DNA from: Mesorhizobium shangrilense
GTDB taxonomy: Bacteria > Pseudomonadota > Alphaproteobacteria > Rhizobiales > Rhizobiaceae
Direction of reading: 5' to 3'
Length of the DNA stretch: 64,000 nucleotides
Assembly: GCF_028826155.1 (NCBI RefSeq)
Contig: NZ_JAQGPN010000001.1
Location: forward strand, 1,121,501-1,185,500
Shown here one piece after another: positions 34,952 through 43,724 of this stretch. Under the pieces are notes generated by a model. The model was not told the DNA's origin, searched no databases, and worked only from the letters and a program-made list of their open reading frames with translations. Each line of letters opens with the position of its first letter. Positions within the stretch are counted from its first letter, which is position 1. Made by a program: the position numbers and the translations under genes.

Positions 34952-37097
34952 CGGCAAAGTTCAACCGGCGGCTCTCCCGGCGGCGCTGGAGGAAGCCGAT
35001 CGCCCTGCGGCGAACGCCTTCGATGAAACGATCCCACCCGGTCGGGTTGTGCACCACGTCGGCGCGATAGAAGGACGGGCAGAGCACCGCCGCGTCGGCC
35101 ACCTCGCCGCAGTTGCCGCAGCCGACGCAGGACTGGTCGATATGCGCCACCGGATCGTCGCGCAGCGGATCATCGAGCGACTTCACCGACAGCGAAGGGC
35201 AGCCGGAAAGCCGCATGCAGGCGTGGTCGCCAGTGCAGACGTCCTCGTCCACGCCGAAGCGCGGTTTTACCACGCGCTCGCCCTTCTTGATGGCCTCATT
35301 GACGAGGGGGCGCTCGCGGCGCTGGCGGTTCAGCATGCATTCCGACGAGGCGACGATGACCTTGGGCCCGGTCTCCCCGGTGGTCAGCGCCTCCTTCAGC
35401 GTGTCGCGCATCTTCGGCACGTCATAGGTGCGGTCGAGATGGCGCACCCACTTCACGCCCATGCCCTTCACCGCCTCGGTGATCGGGTGCTTGGTGGATT
35501 TGGAGCGGTTCGAGGCGCGCGACGAAAGGATGTCCTGCCCGCCGGTGGCAGCCGAGTAAAAATTGTCGACGATGACGATGACGCCGTCGTTCTTGTTGAA
35601 GACGGCGTTGCCGATCGAGGAGGTCAGGCCGTTGTGCCAGAAGCCGCCGTCGCCGACGAAGGAGATCGAACGCCTGGTGGCCTCGGGCGAGTTGAACGCG
35701 GAGGCGGAGGCCGGCCCCAGGCCGTAGCCCATCGTTGTCGCGCCGAGCTCGAACGGCGGCATGATCGAGAACAGGTGGCAGCCGATGTCGGACGCGATGT
35801 GGTGTTTTCCCAACTCCTGCTCGACCAGCTTCGTCGCGGCAAAGATCGGCCGCTCCGGGCAGCCGGTGCAGAAGCCGGGCGGGCGCCCGGGCACCACGCG
35901 CGACAGGTCCGGGATCTCGTCGACGTCGCCCGCCTTGTTCGGCGCGCGCACCTCGCTCGGCAGGAGCTGCGGCGCGTTCTGGCGCAGGAACGCGCCGATC
36001 CCGTCGAGCATCACCTGGCCGGTGTACTCGCCGGCCATGGGCAGCACTTCCTTGCCGACGATCTTCGTGCCGCGCCCGGCCTTGTGCAGCATGGCGGCAA
36101 ACGCCTGCTCAATGTAGTTGGGCTGGCCTTCCTCGACCACGAGCACCGCATCCTTGCCCTCGCAAAAACCCAGGAACTCGTCGTCGATCAGCGGATAGAC
36201 GGCGTTGAGCACGTAGATCGGGATCTCGGTGTCGCCATAGGTATCGGCGAGGCCCAACCGCTGCAGGGCGCGGATGACGCCGTTGTACATGCCGCCCTGG
36301 CAGACGATGCCGACCGTACCGCCGTCCGCACCGAAGAACTCGTTGATGCGGTTGCGGCGGATGAAGTCGACCGCCGCCGGCCAGCGTTTCGCCACCTTCT
36401 CCTTCTCATGGAGGAAGGAGGCGGGCGGCAGCACGATGCGACCGGTGTCGCGGCGGGGCGACGACAGCGCGTCGGCCACCGTCATGGCGGGCCGCTTGTT
36501 GTCCTTGGCGGTGAAGCGGCCATGCACATGGCAGCAGCGGATGCGCACCTGCAACATGACCGGCGTGTTGGAGACTTCCGACAGCTCGAATCCGTCCTCC
36601 ACCGCCTTGACGATCGACGGCAGGTTCGGTCGCGGGTCGAGCAGCCAGACCTGGCTCTTCATGGCGAAGGCGTGGCTGCGCTCCTGCATGATGGAGGAGC
36701 CTTCGCCATAATCCTCGCCAACGATGATCAGCGCGCCGCCAGTGACGCCGCCGGATGCGAGATTGGCGAGCGCGTCGGACGCGACGTTGGTGCCAACCGT
36801 GGACTTGAAGGTGGCGGCGCCGCGGATCGGGTAGTGCACCGATGCGGCGAGCATGGCGGTCGCCGTGGCCTCGGAGGCGCTTGCCTCAAAATGCACGCCG
36901 AGTTCACCGAGGATGTCCTGCGCGTCGGCCAGCACGTCCATCAGATGGCTGATCGGCGCGCCCTGGTAGCCGCCGACATAGCCGACGCCGCATTCGAGCA
37001 GGGCCTTGGTGATGGCGAGAATGCCCTCGCCGGAGAATTCTTCGCCGGCTCCGAGGCGAAGTTTCTCGACTTCCTTGGCGAATGATCTCTCAGCCAT
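34944..37097 (-). CDS. iorA: Indolepyruvate ferredoxin oxidoreductase alpha subunit
   Basis: A 717-residue fused alpha/beta-type subunit. It has the N-terminal pyrimidine-binding domain (GGYQGAPISHLMDVLAD), a central transketolase-C-like domain, and the TPP-binding domain with CTGCPER and GDGGFWHNGLTSSIGNAVFNKND. The C-terminal ferredoxin domain has Cys clusters CTGDHACMRLSGC and CVGCGNCGEV...CP for Fe-S centres. It needs TPP. The start MAERSFAKEVEKL has GGAGACG upstream. It follows marR in the same direction but is separated from it by a palindromic repeat, which may lower read-through. Confidence 0.92.
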   Translation of the reverse strand: MAERSFAKEVEKLRLGAGEEFSGEGILAITKALLECGVGYVGGYQGAPISHLMDVLADAQDILGELGVHFEASASEATATAMLAASVHYPIRGAATFKSTVGTNVASDALANLASGGVTGGALIIVGEDYGEGSSIMQERSHAFAMKSQVWLLDPRPNLPSIVKAVEDGFELSEVSNTPVMLQVRIRCCHVHGRFTAKDNKRPAMTVADALSSPRRDTGRIVLPPASFLHEKEKVAKRWPAAVDFIRRNRINEFFGADGGTVGIVCQGGMYNGVIRALQRLGLADTYGDTEIPIYVLNAVYPLIDDEFLGFCEGKDAVLVVEEGQPNYIEQAFAAMLHKAGRGTKIVGKEVLPMAGEYTGQVMLDGIGAFLRQNAPQLLPSEVRAPNKAGDVDEIPDLSRVVPGRPPGFCTGCPERPIFAATKLVEQELGKHHIASDIGCHLFSIMPPFELGATTMGYGLGPASASAFNSPEATRRSISFVGDGGFWHNGLTSSIGNAVFNKNDGVIVIVDNFYSAATGGQDILSSRASNRSKSTKHPITEAVKGMGVKWVRHLDRTYDVPKMRDTLKEALTTGETGPKVIVASSECMLNRQRRERPLVNEAIKKGERVVKPRFGVDEDVCTGDHACMRLSGCPSLSVKSLDDPLRDDPVAHIDQSCVGCGNCGEVADAAVLCPSFYRADVVHNPTGWDRFIEGVRRRAIGFLQRRRESRRLNFADA

Positions 37098-37121
37098 GAG
37101 GCGTCTCCATTCGAGTGTCGA

Positions 37122-37259
37122 GCGCCCCCTCCACCACGCTTCGCGTGGGCCCCCTCCCCCGCTTCGCAGGGGAGGATCCGAGATTGCGGCCGTCAACACC
37201 GTGGGTCCTCCCCCGTTTACGGGGGAGGGGGATCGCCGAAGGCGGTGGAGGGGGCGCGC
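37122..37259. repeat. Palindromic intergenic element between marR and iorA
   Basis: Outer arms GCGCCCCCTCCACC (37122) and GGTGGAGGGGGCGC (37246-37259) are inverted. Inside are two hairpins with CCCCTCCCC/GGGGAGG arms and GCTTCGC or GTTTACG loops, joined by GCGGCCGTC. The architecture, including the GCGGCCGTC centre, is shared with the elements at 43515-43659. No gene is present in the 173-bp gap. Confidence 0.75.
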
Positions 37260-37270
37260 TTCTCATTCCC

Positions 37271-37753
37271 TCAAATCTCGTGCATGCGGATGTTGTTCAG
37301 CATCTTCTGCAGCGTGCCGATCAACGCGGCGTATTCGGCGTCGTCGATGCCGTCGAACATGCGTTCGAACGCGTCGTGCATGGCCGGCCAGGCGCGGTTG
37401 AACTCCGCGCGGCCCTTGTCGGTCAGGTACACCTTGCGCACACGGCTGTCGGACGCGTCGGGTTCGCGGCGCACGAGGCCGTGGCCTTCGAGCGCGTCCA
37501 GCGTGCGCGAAAGGGTCGACTGCTCGATGACAGTGTAGACCGAGAGGTCGCCGACCGTGACGCCGTCCATCACCGAGAGCACCGCAAGCGTGCGCACCTG
37601 CGGGATCGTTCGGTGCTGCCGCCGGAAGTTGTCGCGCAGCGTCGCGTTGTAGCGTCCCATGATGCGGTTCATGAGATAGGGCGCGAACTGCTGCAGCCCG
37701 ATCTGTCCGAGGGTGGAGATGCGCTCGCGCTTGTCGGGGGCCTTCTGCTCCAT
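37271..37753 (-). CDS. MarR family transcriptional regulator
   Basis: A 160-residue winged-helix regulator: dimerisation helices at both ends, and a DNA-binding core with TVGDLSVYTVIEQSTLSRTLDALEGHGLVRREPDASDSRVRKVYLTDKG spread over about residues 68-115. MarR proteins usually repress degradation genes until an aromatic ligand binds. The ATG overlaps the stop of the FAD oxidoreductase gene by one base (TGATG). It likely controls both arms of this divergent locus; see the candidate operator at 40250. Ligand unknown. Confidence 0.88.
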   Translation of the reverse strand: MEQKAPDKRERISTLGQIGLQQFAPYLMNRIMGRYNATLRDNFRRQHRTIPQVRTLAVLSVMDGVTVGDLSVYTVIEQSTLSRTLDALEGHGLVRREPDASDSRVRKVYLTDKGRAEFNRAWPAMHDAFERMFDGIDDAEYAALIGTLQKMLNNIRMHEI

Positions 37754-39345
37754 CACAGCCTCTGCGCCAGGAGGAAGCCGGAGCCGCCGCCGAGGCCAGC
37801 CCCGGGATGGGTCGACGCGCCGATGTGATAGAGGCCGGGGATCTCCGTCTGGTGGTTGATGCTGCCCTTGAACGGCCGCCACAGGAACGACTGGTCGATG
37901 GTGGACGAGCCGCCATAGGGATCGCCGCCGACGAGATTGATGTTCATCGCCTCGAGGTCGGCCGGCGAATGGGCGCGTCGCGCCAGCACCGTCTCGCGGA
38001 AGCCGTCGATGTGACCGGCAAGGATCTCCTCGACGCGGTCGGCATAGGCTTCGCGCAGCACCTCGTTCCACTTGCCGTCAGCGGGCGCCGGCAGCTTGCC
38101 GGCAGCGTCGCCCCGGATATGGCGCGGCGCTTCGGGCAACTGCAGCCACAGGATCGCCCTGCCGGGCGGGCAGCGCGACGGATCGAGCGCGTGCGGCTGG
38201 CCGACGCAGATGGTGGGCGTCTCCGGAAGCAGGCCGCGCAGCGCCTCGTTGCAGGCCTTGGAAACGCCGTCGAGGCCGGGCGTGAGGTGCAGCAGGGCGA
38301 CCTGCCCGAGTTCGGGATTGCGCCATGCCGGCGGACGGTCGAGCGCGTAGTGGACCTGGAAATTGCCCTTGCCGTAGCGATACGTTCTGGCGGGCTCGTC
38401 GTCCTTCCTGGGAGCTTCGCCCGCGAGCAGCCTGTCATAGAGCTGTGTCGGCGTGACCGAGCAGATGACGCCCTTCGTGGCCGAAATCTCCTCGCCGGAG
38501 GTGAGCCTGACGCCGGTTGCGCGCTCTCCGAATCGCACGACGGAGGCGACGTCCGCCCCCGTGCAGATTTCGCCTCCGCGTTCCTTGATCAGGGCTTTGA
38601 AGGCGGAGAGCAGATTGTCGGCGCCGCCCTTCACGATCGGTGCGCCGGCAGCCTCCAGCGCGAAGCCGATCACCTTGCCGATCTGGCCGGAGAAGGCGTC
38701 TTCGGGGCCGAGACCGGCGTGCAGCACCCACGGCGCCCATAGCGCGCGCGAAACGTCCGACTGGTAGCTTCCCTCCAGCCAGCTGCGCGCCGGGGTGAGC
38801 ATGTCGCCGGCAAATGCCTTCAGGCCACGCGGCCCGCGCCGCCAGCCTTCGGCCAGCAGCAGCTTCAGCGTCGGCCAGCTCCACAGGCCGCCGCCGAGCA
38901 GCCCGAACAGCAGGCCGGCGTTCTTCTCGATGCCGCCGACGTCGCGGCCATACTGGTCGCCGTCGCCAGCCGCGAGGGCGTTGAGCGCCGCGATGTTGGC
39001 GGACCGGTCCATCCTCAGGATGGCATGGCTGCCGTCCGGCCGGAGCACGCCGGTCGGCGCCTTGGTGTGGCAGAACTGCAGGCCGTGGCGTGCGAGATCA
39101 TTGCCGAGCGCGGCGAAAGCCGGCCCGGTGACGAACAGAACGAAGGTCGTCGCCATCACGTCGTGGGCGAAGCCCGGCGCCGTCACCTCCTCGGTGCGGA
39201 TGCAGCCCCCGATGCGGTCGTTGCGCTCCAGCACCAGCACCTTGCGGCCCTTGCCGCCGAGAACGGCGGCGCAGACCAGGGCGTTGATGCCGCTGCCGAC
39301 GATGATGTGGTCGGGGGAGGTCATGGTTGTCGAACGGCTCTGCAC
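37753..39345 (-). CDS. NAD(P)/FAD-dependent oxidoreductase, PYROXD2/phytoene desaturase-like (paralogue 1)
   Basis: A 530-residue flavoprotein. The FAD-binding N-terminus is IIVGSGINALVCAAVLGGKGRKVLVLER with GGCIRTEE after it, and the C-terminal FAD motif is GLYHIGASTHPGAGLGGGSGFLLAQRL. It belongs to the broad CrtI/PYROXD2 group, whose bacterial substrates are mostly unknown. The GTG at 39345 was chosen because GGGGGAAG lies just before it; an ATG 21 bp later has no ribosome-binding site. It lies between the cyclase and marR genes and is paralogous to the divergent gene at 40281. Confidence 0.82.
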   Translation of the reverse strand: MQSRSTTMTSPDHIIVGSGINALVCAAVLGGKGRKVLVLERNDRIGGCIRTEEVTAPGFAHDVMATTFVLFVTGPAFAALGNDLARHGLQFCHTKAPTGVLRPDGSHAILRMDRSANIAALNALAAGDGDQYGRDVGGIEKNAGLLFGLLGGGLWSWPTLKLLLAEGWRRGPRGLKAFAGDMLTPARSWLEGSYQSDVSRALWAPWVLHAGLGPEDAFSGQIGKVIGFALEAAGAPIVKGGADNLLSAFKALIKERGGEICTGADVASVVRFGERATGVRLTSGEEISATKGVICSVTPTQLYDRLLAGEAPRKDDEPARTYRYGKGNFQVHYALDRPPAWRNPELGQVALLHLTPGLDGVSKACNEALRGLLPETPTICVGQPHALDPSRCPPGRAILWLQLPEAPRHIRGDAAGKLPAPADGKWNEVLREAYADRVEEILAGHIDGFRETVLARRAHSPADLEAMNINLVGGDPYGGSSTIDQSFLWRPFKGSINHQTEIPGLYHIGASTHPGAGLGGGSGFLLAQRL

Positions 39346-39371
39346 GTCTTCCCCCAGACCTTCGACCTACC

Positions 39372-40163
39372 CTATCTCTTCGCCACCAGCGCGAGCGCGC
39401 GCAGCGGGCTGCCGGTGCCGCGCTCGATCTTGAGCGGGGCGGCGACGAGGATCGCGCCGCGCGCCGGCAGCCGGTCGAGGTTGCACAGGCTGGCGAGCCC
39501 GTACTTGTTCGCCTTGTGCATCAGCGTGTGGGCGGGGAAGGGAGGCTCCATGCCGCCGGCCATGCCCGCGTCGGTGCCGATGGTCTCGCTGCCCCAGCCG
39601 CAGACGTCCCTGGAGATCAGGTAGTTGATCGCCTCGGCGGTCGGGCCGGGCGTATGCGGGCCGGTCTCGTTGGCGTTGAGGAATTCGGCCTCCGAGCCGT
39701 TGCGCTTGTACCAGTCGGTGCGCATGACGACCCATTCGCCGGCGTTGATCTCGCCGTGCTGCTTCTCCCACGCCTTGATGTGGTCGACGGTGAGGAGGAA
39801 GTCGTGGTTAGCCGCCGCTTCCTTCGAGCAGTCGATGACGTTGACGGGCGCGACGAACTTCTTCGCCGGGATCGTGTCGGTGGCGCCGTCGGCGTAGTCC
39901 TTGCCCGAGATCCAGTGGATCGGGGCGTCGAAGTGGGTGCCCGAATGCTCGCCCAGCTTCAGCCAGTTCCAGGCCCACCATGGGCCGTTCTTGTCGTAGT
40001 GCGAGATGGTGTGGATCTCGACCTTGGGCGTGTCGACCGCCAGGTCCGGCGGCAGCTTGATCAGCGGTGTGTCCGGCCCGAGCACGGCCGTCAGGTCGAC
40101 CACCTCGATGCCACCAGAAAGCAGTTGATCGGCGAGTTCGCCAAGAAGTTTCTGTGCGTCCAT
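39372..40163 (-). CDS. Cyclase family protein (isatin hydrolase / kynurenine formamidase-like)
   Basis: A 263-residue metal-dependent hydrolase of the cyclase superfamily. The metal motif is EHSGTHFDAPIHW, with His73, His77 and Asp79. Further family segments are VVMRTDWYKR and a C-terminal LCNLDRLPARGAILVAAPLKIERGTGSPLRALAL region. Known members open cyclic amides or formamides: isatin hydrolase, kynurenine formamidase and isatin-like lactamases. First gene of the minus-strand arm, 26 bp before the flavoprotein gene. The neighbouring iorAB makes an indole-derived substrate attractive, but this is inference. Confidence 0.85.
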   Translation of the reverse strand: MDAQKLLGELADQLLSGGIEVVDLTAVLGPDTPLIKLPPDLAVDTPKVEIHTISHYDKNGPWWAWNWLKLGEHSGTHFDAPIHWISGKDYADGATDTIPAKKFVAPVNVIDCSKEAAANHDFLLTVDHIKAWEKQHGEINAGEWVVMRTDWYKRNGSEAEFLNANETGPHTPGPTAEAINYLISRDVCGWGSETIGTDAGMAGGMEPPFPAHTLMHKANKYGLASLCNLDRLPARGAILVAAPLKIERGTGSPLRALALVAKR

Positions 40164-40249
40164 CCTCGATTGTTCCCTTATAGCTCCATCCCAAGGCTCT
40201 AGCGGCCCTCACTATCCTACTAGACGAAAACATATGCATCTGCAATTAT

Positions 40250-40263
40250 CTTTAAGCCTAAAG
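40250..40263. promoter_or_regulatory. Candidate operator in the divergent cyclase/flavoprotein promoter region
   Basis: A perfect interrupted palindrome CTTTA-AGCC-TAAAG (40250-40263), flanked by two GCAATT repeats (40242-40247 and 40263-40268), lies in the only AT-rich part of the 117-bp divergent region. It sits 18 bp before the GTG start of the plus-strand arm. A MarR dimer is the obvious candidate to bind. Confidence 0.45.
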
Positions 40264-40280
40264 CAATTCGAGGGGGAGGC

Positions 40281-41855
40281 GTGAGCGAGTTCGACGCCAT
40301 ATGCATAGGTGCCGGCCACAACAGCCTGGCCTGTGCAGCGCATTTGGCCCGGAAGGGTTGGAAAGTAGGGGTTTTCGAACGAAATCCCGTACCCGGCGGC
40401 GCGGTCCAGACCCGCGAACTGACACTCCCTGGCTTTCGCCACGACTTCGGCGCGATGAATTTGAGCCTGTTTGCCGGCTCCGCGTTCCATCGGATGCATG
40501 CAAATGAATTGAAAGCGGCGGGGCTGGAGTTCGCTCCCGCCACGGACTGCTTCGCCAGCGTGTTCCCGGACGGCCGCTGGTTCGGCGTGAGCACCGATAT
40601 CGAGAAGACGCTAGCGCGGCTGACCGCGTTCTCGTCTGATGACGCCGAGACCTGGCGCAAGCTCGCAGGCGGCTTCATGGACCGGGCGGAGCATCTCTTC
40701 CGCCTGCTCGGCTCGCCGATGAGCGGTCGCGCCCTGGCCGGCACTGTCTGGAACCTCTGGCGCAAGAAGGGCGCAGCAGGCGCTCTCGACCTCACCCGGC
40801 TCTTGCTTTCGTCGCCGCGCGAGTGGCTCGACGAGACGTTCCAGTCGGCTCATGTCAAGGCGACGCTCGCAGCCTGGGGCATGCATCTCGACTTCTCGCC
40901 CGATATCGCCGGCGGCGCCGTGTTCCCCTATCTCGAATCCATGGCCAGCCAGAGTTTTGGCATGGTCATCGGCAAGGGTGGAGCCGACACCATGATCCGC
41001 GCACTGGAGCGCATGGTGAAGGACGCCGGCGGCGAAGTGTACACAGGCGCGGAGGTTGCCGAGATCACGGTCGCGAACGGGCGGGCGACCGGCGTGCGCC
41101 TTGCCTCCGGCGAGACGCACAGCGCTTCCAAGGCGGTCATCGCGGGCGTCGCCCCTCGGGCGCTTGCGGACAAGCTTTTGCCCGGCGGTTCCGGCGACGC
41201 CCGCTTCGACGGGGCGATGAAGCGGTTCCGGCATGCGCCCGGCACCATGATGATCCATCTGGCGATGGACGACCTGCCCGACTGGAGCGCGGGCGAGGAG
41301 CTGCGGAAATTCGCCTATGTGCACATCGCACCCTCCCTCGACGCGATGGCGCGCACCTACCAGCAGGCGATCGAAGGGCTGCTGCCGACCGAGCCGGTGC
41401 TGGTCGTCGGCCAGCCTACGGCCATCGACCCGTCGCGCGCGCCGGAAGGCAAGCACGTGCTGTGGGTGCAGGTCCGCGTGCTGCCCGCCGACATCGTTGG
41501 CGACGCGGCCGGCGGGATCGAGCACATGCACTGGGACGAGGTGAAGGAGCTCTACGCCGACCGCGCGCTGGCGATCGCCGAGACATACGCCCCCGGGCTT
41601 TCGCGGAAGATACTCGCGCGCACGGTGTTCTCGCCGCGCGATCTGGAGCGCGAGAACCCGAATCTCGTCGGCGGCGACCAGATCTGCGGCAGCCACCACC
41701 TCACCCAGAATTTCCTGTTCAGGCCGGCGCGGGGCTTTTCTCGCGGCGAGACTCCGGTCGGGAACCTGCATCTCGTCGGCGCGGCTACCTGGCCCGGCGC
41801 CGGCGTCGGCGCGGCCTCGGGCTTCCTGCTCGCACAACGACTCGGCGGGAGGTGA
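40281..41855 (+). CDS. NAD(P)/FAD-dependent oxidoreductase, PYROXD2/phytoene desaturase-like (paralogue 2)
   Basis: A 524-residue flavoprotein like the one at 37753: N-terminal AICIGAGHNSLACAAHLARKGWKVGVFERN with PGGAVQTREL, an internal GQPTAIDPSRAPEGKHVLWVQ segment matching GQPHALDPSRCPPGRAILWLQ in the paralogue, and the C-terminal FAD loop HLVGAATWPGAGVGAASGFLL. The two probably arose by duplication and now work on related or successive substrates. A GTG start with GAGGGGGAGG upstream is well supported. It leads the plus-strand arm that encodes an ABC importer. Confidence 0.82.
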   Translation: MSEFDAICIGAGHNSLACAAHLARKGWKVGVFERNPVPGGAVQTRELTLPGFRHDFGAMNLSLFAGSAFHRMHANELKAAGLEFAPATDCFASVFPDGRWFGVSTDIEKTLARLTAFSSDDAETWRKLAGGFMDRAEHLFRLLGSPMSGRALAGTVWNLWRKKGAAGALDLTRLLLSSPREWLDETFQSAHVKATLAAWGMHLDFSPDIAGGAVFPYLESMASQSFGMVIGKGGADTMIRALERMVKDAGGEVYTGAEVAEITVANGRATGVRLASGETHSASKAVIAGVAPRALADKLLPGGSGDARFDGAMKRFRHAPGTMMIHLAMDDLPDWSAGEELRKFAYVHIAPSLDAMARTYQQAIEGLLPTEPVLVVGQPTAIDPSRAPEGKHVLWVQVRVLPADIVGDAAGGIEHMHWDEVKELYADRALAIAETYAPGLSRKILARTVFSPRDLERENPNLVGGDQICGSHHLTQNFLFRPARGFSRGETPVGNLHLVGAATWPGAGVGAASGFLLAQRLGGR

Positions 41856-41945
41856 GCGCCGACGTCCAGACGACATCCAGGGAAACCGGGATCGCATCTC
41901 CCGGCTGAGGAACATCAGACAAACCAAGAAAAAAGGGGAATGACG

Positions 41946-43481
41946 ATGACACTCAACAGACGACAGATCCTGGGCTACGGCGCATCGACCATCGGCGCCG
42001 CCGCGCTCGGTATGCCTGCCATCGCCCGGGCGCAGGCTAGCAACGAACTGACCATTGCCTACAACGTCAACCTGCCCTCCTGGGACCCGACCACCGGTCC
42101 GTCGGCGGTGAACCCGACCATCCAGGGCTTCTACCAGTCGGTGTTCGACCAGTTCATCCCGCAGAAGCCGGACCTCTCCTTCGCGCCGGGGCTGCTGACC
42201 GAATGGGGCTGGAACGAGGACCGCACCAAGGTGATGATGACGGTGCGCGAGGGCGTCACCTGGCATGACGGCTCGCCCTTCACGCCGGAGGACATCGTCT
42301 GGTCGCTGGAGCGCGCCGGCAAGGAGGAGACCGGCAACCCGATCCAGTTCGTCTGGAAGAACGTCAACAACTTCAAGATCGACGGCAACAAGATTACCGG
42401 CGACGTCGTCCAGTTCGATCCGGTCTACTTCAAGTGGATGTCGTTCCTGACCGGCTACGTGATGCCGAAGGCCTATTACGAGAAGGTCGGCGCGGAAGGC
42501 TTCGAGGCCAAGCCGATCGGCACCGGCCCGTACATGGTCGACAAGTTCGAGCGCAACGCGTTCCTGCGCCTGAAGGCCAATCCGAACTACTGGGGCGGCA
42601 AGCCGGCCTTCGAGAACGTGACGATCAAGTTCGTCACCGACGCCGCGAGCCGCGTGGCGGAGATCGAGTCCGGCTCCTCGCAGGTGACGCTGGAGATCCC
42701 CTACGAGGAGTACGACCGCCTGATCGCCAAGGACGGCCTTGCCGGCTCGATGACCAACATCTCCGACATCGGCATGATCTTCTTCAACGACATCGACGTC
42801 ATGAAGGACAAGAACGTGCGCCAGGCGGCCGTGATGGCCGTCGACAAGAAGCTCTTGGTCGACCGCCTGCTGCGCGGCTATGGCCTGCCGCTCGACACGC
42901 TGGAGACGCCCGAATACGCCGCCTTCGATCCGTCGATCAAGGTCGAGTACAATCCCGACAAGGCGAAGGAGCTGCTTGCCGCCTCGGGCTTTTCGCCCGA
43001 CAAGCCGGTAAAATTCACCATCCAGACGACCAAGGGCTTCAAGCCGAAGGACTACGAGATGGTGCAGGCGATTGTCGGCATGTGGCGCAAGGTGGGCATC
43101 GAGGCCAATATCGAGGTCTACGAGATCGCCAAGCACTACGAGCTGCGCGCCGCCGACCAGCTTGCTCCGGCCGCCTTCTACAACTGGGGCAACTCGATCG
43201 GCGACCCGACGACCTCGACCGGCTTCGCCATGTATGGCCCGAGCCCGCACTCGGTGTGGGACGGACAGGACGTCATCGACGCCATCAACCCGCTCTGGGG
43301 CGAGAAGGACGAGGCCAAGCGCATCGCCGGATGGAAGGCCGTCAGCAAGCTGATCGCGGACGAGGCCTATGTGCTGCCGCTGATCCAGTACGCACAGCCG
43401 ATCGTGCATGCGAAGAGCGTCAATGTCGTGCCGCATGTATCGGGCGCGCTGCTGCCGCACCTGATGACGCCGGCGTCCTGA
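41946..43481 (+). CDS. Peptide/opine-type ABC transporter substrate-binding protein (family 5)
   Basis: A 511-residue periplasmic protein. A twin-arginine-like signal (LNRRQILGYGASTIGAAALG) ends near ARA-QA. Family SBP_bac_5 landmarks are a LTIAYNVNLPSWDP start, VREGVTWHDGSPFTPEDIVWSLE, GTGPYMVDKFERNAFLRLKANPNYWGG and RQAAVMAVDKKLLVDRLL. Such proteins bind peptides, opines, glycosides or nickel chelates. The ATG at 41946 was preferred to the one at 41940 for better spacing to AAAAGGGG. It is followed by a palindromic element and then the permease genes. Confidence 0.88.
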   Translation: MTLNRRQILGYGASTIGAAALGMPAIARAQASNELTIAYNVNLPSWDPTTGPSAVNPTIQGFYQSVFDQFIPQKPDLSFAPGLLTEWGWNEDRTKVMMTVREGVTWHDGSPFTPEDIVWSLERAGKEETGNPIQFVWKNVNNFKIDGNKITGDVVQFDPVYFKWMSFLTGYVMPKAYYEKVGAEGFEAKPIGTGPYMVDKFERNAFLRLKANPNYWGGKPAFENVTIKFVTDAASRVAEIESGSSQVTLEIPYEEYDRLIAKDGLAGSMTNISDIGMIFFNDIDVMKDKNVRQAAVMAVDKKLLVDRLLRGYGLPLDTLETPEYAAFDPSIKVEYNPDKAKELLAASGFSPDKPVKFTIQTTKGFKPKDYEMVQAIVGMWRKVGIEANIEVYEIAKHYELRAADQLAPAAFYNWGNSIGDPTTSTGFAMYGPSPHSVWDGQDVIDAINPLWGEKDEAKRIAGWKAVSKLIADEAYVLPLIQYAQPIVHAKSVNVVPHVSGALLPHLMTPAS

Positions 43482-43514
43482 GAACTTCGTGGTGAGGGGT
43501 GGCGCTGACGTGTC

Positions 43515-43659
43515 GACCCCCTCTCCGTCTCGGCTTCGCCTCGACACCTCTCCCCCGATCGACGGGGGAGAGGATGGGCGCCAGAATCGCGGCCGTCCAT
43601 CCTCTCCCCTCACGAAGTGGGGGAGAGGTGTCGTGCGCAGCACGACGGAGAGGGGGCTG
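43515..43659. repeat. Palindromic element, copy A, inside the dpp-type operon
   Basis: Outer arms CCCCCTCTCCGTC (43515) and GACGGAGAGGGGG (to about 43657) enclose two hairpins with CACCTCTCCCCC/GGGGGAGAGG arms and a central GCGGCCGTCC. It is near-identical in arms and length to copy B at 45599-45740. It occupies most of the 243 bp between the binding-protein and permease genes. Confidence 0.85.
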
Positions 43660-43724
43660 CCGACCCGAGTCCAGATGCGGGCGATGTTTCCGGATCCCGC
43701 CGTGCACCATGCAGTCTCAGTTCC

